The notes below the pieces were generated by a model. It worked only from the letters and a program-made list of their open reading frames with translations. It was not told the DNA's origin and made no database searches. Positions 35,293 through 42,428 of a stretch of 45,940 bases of DNA are shown piece by piece. Origin of the DNA: Bacteroidota bacterium (GTDB lineage: Bacteria > Bacteroidota > Bacteroidia > Bacteroidales > Lentimicrobiaceae); NCBI GenBank assembly GCA_023434665.1, contig JAEYSM010000048.1:1-45940 (forward strand), read 5' to 3'. Position 1 is the stretch's first letter. Each line of letters opens with the position of its first letter. Position numbers and translations under genes: made by a program.

Positions 35293-36537
35293 TTACGACC
35301 TGCCTGCGATGCCGGGATGCTGCTCTTTTATATGGCGAAGTCCTGCCACCGGAATGATTGTAGCTATCATTCCAATTACGCCAACCATTAAAAAAACATT
35401 AATAAAATCGCGCCAGTGCATTATTACTGGATACGCTTCGATCAAAAAAGAACCACCCTGGGCATTGATCTTTACAAAACCAAACTGTTGTTGAAGAACA
35501 CAAATTATAGTTCCCAGCACAATACCCGCCACTGCCCCGCTTAACGTCACCAGGCTTCCTTCAGTCAGAAAAATTTTACGTATGAGCTTCCTGTCCCCAC
35601 CCAATGCTCTCAATACCGATATATCCTTCCGCTTCTCAAGTATAAGCATCGATATCGAGCCTACCATGTTAAAAGTGGCAATAAAAAGGATGAACGACAG
35701 TATCATGAAGATGGCAAATTTCTCCGAACGCATTATCCGGTAAAGTGTTTCCTGTTGTTCAAACCTGTCTTTAACTACATAGGAGTTGCCAAGCAGCTCC
35801 TTGGTTTTTTGAGCCACCTTATGCATATCTGCTTGGCTACTTATTGCTATCTCCACCGATGAAAGTTCGTCCTCATATTCCAACAGTTCCTTCATAAATC
35901 CTATGGGAACTATCATGTATTTGGTATCGAAATCCTGCTGAATAGAAAATATTCCCACAGGCCTTATATCAAGTCGCTTAAAAGCGGACTGGGGATTGGC
36001 AGGTGATTCAATGGTTCTGCCGGGGGCGTAAACCTCAATCATTGATTGGTAATCATTCAGTTCGATACCAAGATAATAGGCAATACCCTGACCGGCAATT
36101 GCCAGTGGCTGATCTCTGAACTCCAGTGTTAGGCTTCCATCAACAATCATACTGTCGAGCCCGGTCCAATCTTCATAAGTTGAATCAACTCCCTTTAAGG
36201 TTGCAAGAAACTGATTGGTGCCATATTTAAGCAATGCCTTTTCCTCAACCACACCGGTAGTTGCTATCACACCATCTATGGCACTTATCTCATTCCACGG
36301 AAAAGCAGTTGAACTGAATGTCTTGCCTTTTGCGGGTGTTACCTTCACAGGCGGATCAAATGAATTAAATAAGGAAACAACCAAACCTTCAAACCCATTA
36401 AAGACCGAAAGAACCACAATGAGTGCCATGGTGCCAATGGTTACCCCAATTACCGAAATACCGGTAATTATGTTGATAACATTATGCGATTTCTTCGATT
36501 TGAGGTACCGCCAGGCAATATGGAATGGTAGGTTCAA
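35293..36537 (-). CDS. LolC/LolE-type ABC transporter permease (FtsX family)
   Basis: A 414-residue permease. The N-terminus NLPFHIAWRYLKSKKSHNVINIITGISVIGVTIGT is the conserved start of the LolC/E family. Four transmembrane segments lie at about 22-48, 274-300, 320-345 and 373-398, with a large MacB-like periplasmic domain (about 50-265) between the first two. In Proteobacteria LolCDE extracts lipoproteins from the inner membrane; the ATPase is not encoded next to it here. No ATG exists upstream before a stop four codons away, and the first internal ATG is at residue 38, so I accept TTG as the start codon. It lies 26 bp downstream of rbfA. Confidence 0.88.
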   Translation of the reverse strand: MNLPFHIAWRYLKSKKSHNVINIITGISVIGVTIGTMALIVVLSVFNGFEGLVVSLFNSFDPPVKVTPAKGKTFSSTAFPWNEISAIDGVIATTGVVEEKALLKYGTNQFLATLKGVDSTYEDWTGLDSMIVDGSLTLEFRDQPLAIAGQGIAYYLGIELNDYQSMIEVYAPGRTIESPANPQSAFKRLDIRPVGIFSIQQDFDTKYMIVPIGFMKELLEYEDELSSVEIAISSQADMHKVAQKTKELLGNSYVVKDRFEQQETLYRIMRSEKFAIFMILSFILFIATFNMVGSISMLILEKRKDISVLRALGGDRKLIRKIFLTEGSLVTLSGAVAGIVLGTIICVLQQQFGFVKINAQGGSFLIEAYPVIMHWRDFINVFLMVGVIGMIATIIPVAGLRHIKEQHPGIAGRS

Positions 36538-36563
36538 GGCAAAGACCGGTTAAATGAAAGTCA

Positions 36564-36899
36564 CTATTTCAGAAGATTGTCAATATTCTCTATGTAGTCG
36601 AGTGAATCATCAATAAAGAAATCAAGTTCAGGTATAACGCGCAGTTGTCCCTTAACGCGTGCAGCAAGCTGATGTCTTAAATCTTTCTTGTGATTATTTA
36701 TAGAATTAAATACTTTTTGTTTATCGGTTGGCCCAAACAGGCTCAGATAGACTTTAGCTATTGATAAATCGGGCGAAACATGTACTTTGGTAACAGTTAT
36801 CAGATAGCCTGAAACAATATTCTGAGCAAATATTCTGAAGATTTCGCCAAGGTCCTTTTGAAGCAACCTGGAAATCTTTTGTTGTCTTTTAGATTCCAT
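36564..36899 (-). CDS. rbfA: 30S ribosome-binding factor RbfA
   Basis: A 111-residue single-KH-domain protein of RbfA length. MESKRQQKISRLLQKDLGEIF, VTKVHVSPDLSIAKVYLSLF and the C-terminal LRVIPELDFFIDDSLDY are diagnostic. RbfA binds 16S rRNA and helps late 30S subunit maturation. It is the first gene of a likely rbfA-permease operon and is divergent from the ABC exporter gene, with 78 bp between their starts. Confidence 0.94.
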   Translation of the reverse strand: MESKRQQKISRLLQKDLGEIFRIFAQNIVSGYLITVTKVHVSPDLSIAKVYLSLFGPTDKQKVFNSINNHKKDLRHQLAARVKGQLRVIPELDFFIDDSLDYIENIDNLLK

Positions 36900-36937
36900 A
36901 ATGCAAATTTAAACAATAAAAATATACCTATTCCCCT

Positions 36938-36945
36938 TATCTTTG
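36938..36945 (+). promoter_or_regulatory. Putative -7 box (TATCTTTG) for the ABC exporter
   Basis: TATCTTTG matches TAnnTTTG and lies 32 bases before the ATG at 36978. It is inside the frame opened by a TTG at 36858, which supports the ATG start. Confidence 0.45.
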
Positions 36946-36977
36946 TCACGCTCCACACATTATTAAACGGGGTACCA

Positions 36978-38798
36978 ATGAAAAATCTTCTCAAGGTTCT
37001 TAAATACGCTCTGCCTTATAAAGGCTTTGCCGCTCTGAATGTCATTTTCAACATACTAGGTGTACTCTTTTCGCTCGTTTCCTTTGCAGCCATTATTCCG
37101 GTCCTGAACATTCTCTTTAAACTGGAAGCAACAGTCACATCGGCACCGCCATTATCACTCGATTTTGAATCGCTGAAGCTGAATTTCTATTATCTCATAA
37201 GTTCGATGATTGAAAGATACGGCGAACTAACCACACTTGCCTATATCTGCGCGATAATAGTTGTTACCTTTTTCCTTAAAAATCTCTTCAGATACCTGGC
37301 CATGTTTTACATCGCCGAAGTAAGAAACGGCGTGGTGCGCGATATCCGCAATGCAATGTATAAAAGGGTTTTAATACTCCCGCTATCATACTACAGTGAA
37401 AAGCGCAAAGGCGATATTATGAGCCGCATGACAACGGATGTGCAGGAAGTGGAATGGTCAATCATGAGTTCACTTGAAATGATTTTCAGAGATCCCATAA
37501 CTATCATCTCTTATCTGGTAACCCTTTTTCTGATGAATTTTGAGCTTACGCTGGTGGTGTTGATCTTACTACCAATCAGTGGATTGCTTATCGGAAAGGT
37601 TGGCCGGAGCCTTAAAAGGACATCCACCAAGGGACAAATAAAGATGGGGGAGTTACTTTCTACTATCGAGGAGACACTTGGTGGTTTAAGGATAATAAAG
37701 GCTTTTACTGCCATTGACTGGGCCGACAAGAACTTCAGGGAAATAAATCACAGATATAATCGTCTGATGGTGAGATTATACCGCAAACGTGATTTGGCCT
37801 CTCCTTTGAGCGAATTCTTGGGAATCGGTGTCAGTGTATTTGTTATATGGTACGGTGGTCGCATCATTCTCAGCCCTGAATCAAGCATGGATGCTGCCAT
37901 TTTTATTTCTTATATTGCAATCTTCTCTCAGATAATAAATCCTATAAAAGCGTTAAGCACAGCCGCCTATAATATCCAGAAGGGAGCGGCATCAGTTGAG
38001 CGTATTGAGCAGGTTCTGCAGGCAGAAGAGCTTATCGTGCAGAAAGCAAATGCCATCAGCATCACCACTTTCAATGAGGCTCTCGAATACAGAGATGTAA
38101 GTTTCAGGTATCAGCAGGATGAAGTGCTTAAAAACATCAACCTCAGAATTGAAAAAGGAAAAACAATAGCACTGGTTGGCGCTTCAGGAAGCGGTAAATC
38201 GACGCTCGTTGATCTGTTGCCCAGGTTTTATGATGTCACAGGCGGACAAATACTACTCGATAATATCCCAATTAAGGATTTGATGATCAATGATCTGAGG
38301 TCACTTATGGGAATTGTCTCGCAAGAAACGATACTGTTTAACGGAACTGTAATTGACAACATTGCATTCGGAATGACCAATGTTAGTGAGGAGGAGGTAA
38401 TTGCAGCCGCAAGAGTGGCCAATGCACACGACTTCATCATGCAGATGCCCGAAGGGTATCAGACAAACATTGGCGACAGGGGAATTAAAATGTCGGGTGG
38501 ACAACGACAACGGCTTAGCATTGCCAGGGCTGTGCTTAAAAATCCTCCCATACTTATTTTGGATGAAGCCACATCAGCACTCGACACTGAATCCGAACGA
38601 CTGGTACAGGAAGCATTGGTCAGTTTGATGAAAAACAGGACTTCGGTTGTTATAGCACACAGACTGTCGACAGTCCAGTTTGCCGACGAAATAATCGTGA
38701 TGCAGCATGGGCGGATTGTTGAAAGAGGCACACATGCCGATTTAATAATTAAGCAGGGAGTTTACAAGCGGTTGCACGATTTGCAGACTTTTGAATAA
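36978..38798 (+). CDS. ABC exporter with fused ATPase (MsbA-like)
   Basis: A 606-residue half-transporter. The membrane domain covers about 1-330 with six helices. The ATPase domain has Walker A GASGSGKST (401-409), the Q-loop at VSQE, signature MSGGQRQRL (505-513), Walker B ILILDEATSALD (525-536) and the switch His561. It resembles MsbA, the lipid A-core flippase, but substrate cannot be set by sequence. The reading frame reaches back to a TTG at 36858 inside rbfA; I start at the ATG 36978, which gives MKNLLKVLKYALPYKG, the usual N-terminus. It is divergent from rbfA. Confidence 0.93.
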   Translation: MKNLLKVLKYALPYKGFAALNVIFNILGVLFSLVSFAAIIPVLNILFKLEATVTSAPPLSLDFESLKLNFYYLISSMIERYGELTTLAYICAIIVVTFFLKNLFRYLAMFYIAEVRNGVVRDIRNAMYKRVLILPLSYYSEKRKGDIMSRMTTDVQEVEWSIMSSLEMIFRDPITIISYLVTLFLMNFELTLVVLILLPISGLLIGKVGRSLKRTSTKGQIKMGELLSTIEETLGGLRIIKAFTAIDWADKNFREINHRYNRLMVRLYRKRDLASPLSEFLGIGVSVFVIWYGGRIILSPESSMDAAIFISYIAIFSQIINPIKALSTAAYNIQKGAASVERIEQVLQAEELIVQKANAISITTFNEALEYRDVSFRYQQDEVLKNINLRIEKGKTIALVGASGSGKSTLVDLLPRFYDVTGGQILLDNIPIKDLMINDLRSLMGIVSQETILFNGTVIDNIAFGMTNVSEEEVIAAARVANAHDFIMQMPEGYQTNIGDRGIKMSGGQRQRLSIARAVLKNPPILILDEATSALDTESERLVQEALVSLMKNRTSVVIAHRLSTVQFADEIIVMQHGRIVERGTHADLIIKQGVYKRLHDLQTFE

Positions 38799-38815
38799 GA
38801 GCTGTCAACCCGGCT

Positions 38816-38851
38816 GACTGCTGACTGCTGATTTGCTGACTGCTGATTGCT
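38816..38851. repeat. Heptanucleotide repeat (GACTGCT type)
   Basis: Five units in tandem: GACTGCT, GACTGCT, GATTTGCT (one extra base), GACTGCT, GATTGCT. It is the reverse complement of the AGCAGTC repeat near 2496-2540. It sits in the 66 bp gap ahead of the M20 gene and contains the TTG that opens the longer M20 frame. Confidence 0.85.
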
Positions 38852-38864
38852 AAATAAAAATATC

Positions 38865-40058
38865 ATGGAAATAATTTCTTTAATCAAATCAAGAGCGAAA
38901 GAGTTATCAGTTGAATTAATTGAAATCAGGCGCCATTTACATCAGAATCCTGAACTTTCAATGGAGGAGGAAATGACAGCATCCTACATAGCCTCACAGC
39001 TTGAAAAGCATGGTATTCCTTTTGAAGCAGGCATTGCAGGTCACGGAATAATTGCCCATATTAAAGGAAATAACCCTGAGAGTTTCACCATCGCGCTGAG
39101 GGCCGATATGGATGCTTTGCCTATTGCAGAAGAAAACAACAAGGAATACAAATCATGCAAACCCGGCATCATGCATGCCTGCGGCCACGATGCACATATG
39201 ACATGCCTACTGGGCGCTGCTTTTATACTTCAGGAACTGAAAGATAAATTTCAAGGCACTGTAAGACTTATATTTCAACCATCCGAAGAGAAATTTCCCG
39301 GTGGTGCATCAATGATGATTAAAGAAGGAGTTCTTGAAAATCCCAAACCATATCAGATACTTGGACAACACGTTTTGCCTACACTGGAAGCAGGCAAAGT
39401 AGGTTTTAAATCAGGGCCCTATATGGCTTCAACTGATGAAGTTTACCTGACCATAAAGGGTCGGGGAGGTCATGCCGCCACTCCGGAGCTCAATATTGAT
39501 CCTGTCCTTATTGCCTCTCATATTTTAGTTTCATTACAGCAGATTGTCAGCAGAAATGCTCCGCCAACGTTGCCGGCTGTCTTATCATTTGGGAGGTTCA
39601 TTGCAGAAGGACGCACCAACATTATCCCATCGGAAGTAAAGCTTGAAGGTACTTTACGGACATTTGACGAAAAATGGCGGGCCGAAGCCCATATACGAAT
39701 CACACGCATGGCTGAAAGTATTGCCGAAAGCATGGGTGGCACTTGTCAGGTCTTTATCGACAAAGGGTATCCTTTCCTGGTAAATGATGTGCAGGCAACT
39801 GATATGGCATATAAGGCTTCCAAACAATACCTCGGTGATGAGAATGTGGTTCAACTTGATATGCGGATGACAGCCGAAGACTTTGCCTATTACGCACAGC
39901 AGATTCCGGGATGCTTCTACCGGTTGGGTGTAGCTAATCAGGAAAAAGGAATTACACACAACCTGCACACGCCGTTATTTGATATTGATGAGTCAAGTCT
40001 CGAAACCGGCGCAGGATTAATGGCCTGGTTAACCTATAACTCGCTGATGCAGGAATAA
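38865..40058 (+). CDS. M20D-family amidohydrolase / peptidase
   Basis: A 397-residue zinc amidohydrolase of the N-acyl-amino acid amidohydrolase/hippurate hydrolase group. Metal-binding and catalytic motifs are RADMDALP (about 79-86), MHACGHDAH with Cys106 and His108, FQPSEE with Glu141 and Glu142, GQHV with His169, and GGHAATPELN at the dimer domain. It would remove acyl groups from amino acids or cleave short peptides in the cytoplasm. The frame opens at a TTG at 38847 that lies in a heptamer repeat; the ATG at 38865 gives the normal MEIISLIKSRAKEL start. Confidence 0.92.
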   Translation: MEIISLIKSRAKELSVELIEIRRHLHQNPELSMEEEMTASYIASQLEKHGIPFEAGIAGHGIIAHIKGNNPESFTIALRADMDALPIAEENNKEYKSCKPGIMHACGHDAHMTCLLGAAFILQELKDKFQGTVRLIFQPSEEKFPGGASMMIKEGVLENPKPYQILGQHVLPTLEAGKVGFKSGPYMASTDEVYLTIKGRGGHAATPELNIDPVLIASHILVSLQQIVSRNAPPTLPAVLSFGRFIAEGRTNIIPSEVKLEGTLRTFDEKWRAEAHIRITRMAESIAESMGGTCQVFIDKGYPFLVNDVQATDMAYKASKQYLGDENVVQLDMRMTAEDFAYYAQQIPGCFYRLGVANQEKGITHNLHTPLFDIDESSLETGAGLMAWLTYNSLMQE

Positions 40059-40063
40059 GATGG

Positions 40064-40098
40064 AGGATTGATCAATCCTGCTACTCAATCCTGCTACT
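40064..40098. repeat. 16 bp palindrome overlapping a 13 bp tandem direct repeat
   Basis: AGGATTGATCAATCCT (40064-40079) is a perfect palindrome. CAATCCTGCTACT at 40073-40085 is repeated directly at 40086-40098. Both lie in the 63 bp gap between the convergent M20 and HAD genes. There is no T-tract, so a terminator role is uncertain. Confidence 0.75.
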
Positions 40099-40121
40099 GA
40101 ATGCAAAATGCTAAGTTATTC

Positions 40122-40910
40122 TTATAATTTAAAGTACTCTTCAAGAACTTTAACAACCCCATGTTCATTATTGTCGAAACGGGTTACATGGGCTGCAGCT
40201 TCAAATAAGTCGGGGTGTGAATTCTTCATCGCGTAACTGTTCGGAGTCAGCTTCAGCATTTCCATATCGTTGAGATAATCACCAAAAACTATGATTTCAT
40301 CGGGAGTAACATGGCAATGCTGCATAATATACTTCAAGGCATTGCCTTTGGTTGCACTCTTGTTGGTCATATCGAGCCATATCTCCCCGGCAACGGCAAC
40401 CCTGCACTTGTCCTGTAAATCTTTATAGTGGTGATAACTGTTCTCTTCGGAGCTTATGAAGTCGCACAAGGTAAACTTCAGTGCTTTATCATCAACTTTA
40501 GCTAAATCGTCAGTCATTTCAAGCTTCTTATAGTACTTACGTGCTTCTTTCAGCAAAGGCTCATGATCGTCCTCCACATAAGCGGAATTCTGACAACAAA
40601 GGATTGGCCATGCATCATTGACTTCTCTTCCTCGCCTGATAAGTTCAGGCACCAATACTTCATCCAACGGATCTATATGGATGAGCTGATTTCCTTTCAT
40701 AACCATTGAGCCGTTTTCGGCCAACAGATAGATGTCGGGAAGGTAATCGCCAAACTGATCGGCCATCGTGTAGTATTGGCGACCACTGGCAAAAACCCAT
40801 GTTATGCCTTCGTCCCGTAATTGTGTATAAATATCGTAAAAAGAGGGAGGAAGTTGTTTTTTGTCATCCAGCAGGGTACCGTCAAGGTCAGATACAACGA
40901 GTTTTATCAT
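40122..40910 (-). CDS. Cof-type HAD-superfamily phosphatase
   Basis: A 262-residue HAD hydrolase with a C2B (Cof-type) cap. Motif I is VSDLDGTLL with nucleophile Asp8 and Asp10; motif II is FASGR near residue 40; motif III has Lys in SATKGNALKY; motif IV is VFGDYLNDMEML. Such enzymes dephosphorylate sugar phosphates, flavin mononucleotide or related metabolites; the substrate is not evident. It is monocistronic and convergent with the M20 gene. Confidence 0.92.
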   Translation of the reverse strand: MIKLVVSDLDGTLLDDKKQLPPSFYDIYTQLRDEGITWVFASGRQYYTMADQFGDYLPDIYLLAENGSMVMKGNQLIHIDPLDEVLVPELIRRGREVNDAWPILCCQNSAYVEDDHEPLLKEARKYYKKLEMTDDLAKVDDKALKFTLCDFISSEENSYHHYKDLQDKCRVAVAGEIWLDMTNKSATKGNALKYIMQHCHVTPDEIIVFGDYLNDMEMLKLTPNSYAMKNSHPDLFEAAAHVTRFDNNEHGVVKVLEEYFKL

Positions 40911-41051
40911 AGAGTTAATTAAGGATAGTCATATAACGACAGCGAACATTTTTAGCGGATATTTGTTTACTGTCTTCCATCAAAACATGAATCAAAATTA
41001 CAATCTTTTATAGTTAGTAAACGAAACTAAAAGTATTTAAATCATATAATT

Positions 41052-41591
41052 ATGCAAGAAAGAATCAAATGGGAACTGGATCCCACGCACACTCAGATTG
41101 AGTTTAAGGTTAAACACCTTATGATAACTAATGTTAAAGGCCGTTTTAACAAATATGAACTGGATGCTACTACAGTCGGCAACGATTTTACCACTGCCGA
41201 ACTGACTTTCAGAATCGATCCCAACTCTATTTCTACTAACAATGAAGACAGGGACAAGCATCTTCGTAGTGCTGATTTCTTTGATGTAGAAAACCATGGT
41301 GAAATACTGTTTAAGTCAAAATCAGTTGAAAAGACCGGCGAAGACCTCTATAAACTCAAAGGAGATTTAACCATAAGAGGAATCAGCAAACCAATTGAAT
41401 TGGAGGTTGAATACAACGGATTAATGACCGACCCATGGGGTAATCACAAGGCTGGTTTTACCATTGAAGGAAATATCAACCGCAAAGATTGGGGACTTAA
41501 CTGGAATGCTGCTCTTGAAGCCGGCGGATGGCTGGTTGGCGACAATGTGAAGATTGACTGCGACGTGCAACTGATCCGCAAAGCTCAGTAA
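41052..41591 (+). CDS. YceI-family protein without signal peptide
   Basis: A 179-residue YceI-like lipocalin-fold protein. WELDPTHTQIEFKVKHLMITNVKGRF at the start, DKHLRSADFFDVENHGEILFKS in the middle and GDLTIRGISKPIELEVEY in the second half are conserved family segments. Relatives bind polyisoprenoids and are usually periplasmic, but this one starts directly with the mature domain, so it should be cytoplasmic. No partner gene such as cytochrome b561 is nearby. Confidence 0.9.
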   Translation: MQERIKWELDPTHTQIEFKVKHLMITNVKGRFNKYELDATTVGNDFTTAELTFRIDPNSISTNNEDRDKHLRSADFFDVENHGEILFKSKSVEKTGEDLYKLKGDLTIRGISKPIELEVEYNGLMTDPWGNHKAGFTIEGNINRKDWGLNWNAALEAGGWLVGDNVKIDCDVQLIRKAQ

Positions 41592-41644
41592 ACTGCAATT
41601 AAAGGATAAAGGGTTTGTCCGGTGGATTTTCTTAAACTTTAAGA

Positions 41645-41652
41645 TAACTTTG
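41645..41652 (+). promoter_or_regulatory. Putative -7 box (TAACTTTG) for the HD hydrolase gene
   Basis: TAACTTTG, matching TAnnTTTG, ends 22 bases before the ATG at 41675. No -33 TTG at standard spacing. Confidence 0.4.
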
Positions 41653-41674
41653 CCTGCTACATTACTATAAAAGC

Positions 41675-42367
41675 ATGAGCAGGGAAAAATTTGATAATAC
41701 AATACAGGAGATCATTGAAAAGACCGCTCAGTTTGTTCGCCGGCAACTTGAAAATGCCGAAGGGGGACATGACTGGAATCACATAGAGCGGGTAAGAAAA
41801 GTGGCACTGCATATTGCCAAAGCGGAACAAAAAGGCGATTTGCTTGTAATAGAGTTGGCAGCCTTGCTTCACGATATAGCTGATGCCAAATTTCATAATG
41901 GTGATGAAACCATTGGACCAAAGATGGCCGGGGAGTTCCTTCAATCGGTAAATTTACCTGAGGACCTTACCGGCCATGTTATTAAAATTATTGAGCATAT
42001 ATCTTTCAGGAAACGATTTGCAGGAGGTTTTGATTCTATAGAGTTCCGGATAGTTCAGGATGCCGACCGACTGGATGCCATTGGCGCACTGGGCATTGCA
42101 CGTGCTTTCAGTTATGGGGGATTCAAAAACAGGCCTCTTTACGATCCGGGGGAATCGGGTAGAGAATCTATCCCTTCAGGCGTAGAGTCACATCAGGAGA
42201 CTGGTTCGGGCAAAGTAGCATCAAACCATACAATAGGCCATTTCTATGAGAAACTACTGCTTATAAGCAAGCTGATGAATACTGAAACTGCCAAAAAGCT
42301 TGCTTCTGAGCGGCATGAATATATGGAGAGGTTTCTTGAGCAGTTCTATAAAGAGTGGTACTTCTGA
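41675..42367 (+). CDS. HD-domain phosphohydrolase
   Basis: A 230-residue HD-superfamily hydrolase. The metal ligands are GGHDWNHIERV with His32, Asp33 and His36, then LLHDIAD with His66 and Asp67, and a later Asp in DADRLDAIGALG near residue 130. This matches the YedJ-type HD phosphohydrolases, which act on phosphorylated nucleotides or related compounds; no substrate is proven. It is cytoplasmic. It is convergent with the TonB-dependent receptor gene over 61 bp in which no clear terminator was seen. Confidence 0.9.
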   Translation: MSREKFDNTIQEIIEKTAQFVRRQLENAEGGHDWNHIERVRKVALHIAKAEQKGDLLVIELAALLHDIADAKFHNGDETIGPKMAGEFLQSVNLPEDLTGHVIKIIEHISFRKRFAGGFDSIEFRIVQDADRLDAIGALGIARAFSYGGFKNRPLYDPGESGRESIPSGVESHQETGSGKVASNHTIGHFYEKLLLISKLMNTETAKKLASERHEYMERFLEQFYKEWYF

Positions 42368-42428
42368 AATCGCATTTCTTTACTGTGTAAGAGAATCGCT
42401 TAAAGTTGACTTATTGTCCAATTGTTTC

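Noticed and set aside
36858..36977. TTG start adding 40 residues to the ABC exporter
   Set aside because: It would overlap rbfA on the other strand and contains a promoter box; the ATG at 36978 gives the usual N-terminus.
38816..38851. CRISPR-like array
   Set aside because: Units are 7-8 bp without spacers and no cas gene is in the window; this is a simple tandem repeat.
38847..38864. TTG start adding 6 residues to the M20 enzyme
   Set aside because: The TTG lies in the heptamer repeat; the ATG at 38865 is the natural start.
41421..41944. Minus-strand frames over the YceI and HD genes
   Set aside because: They are antisense to well-supported conserved genes and show no protein-like features.
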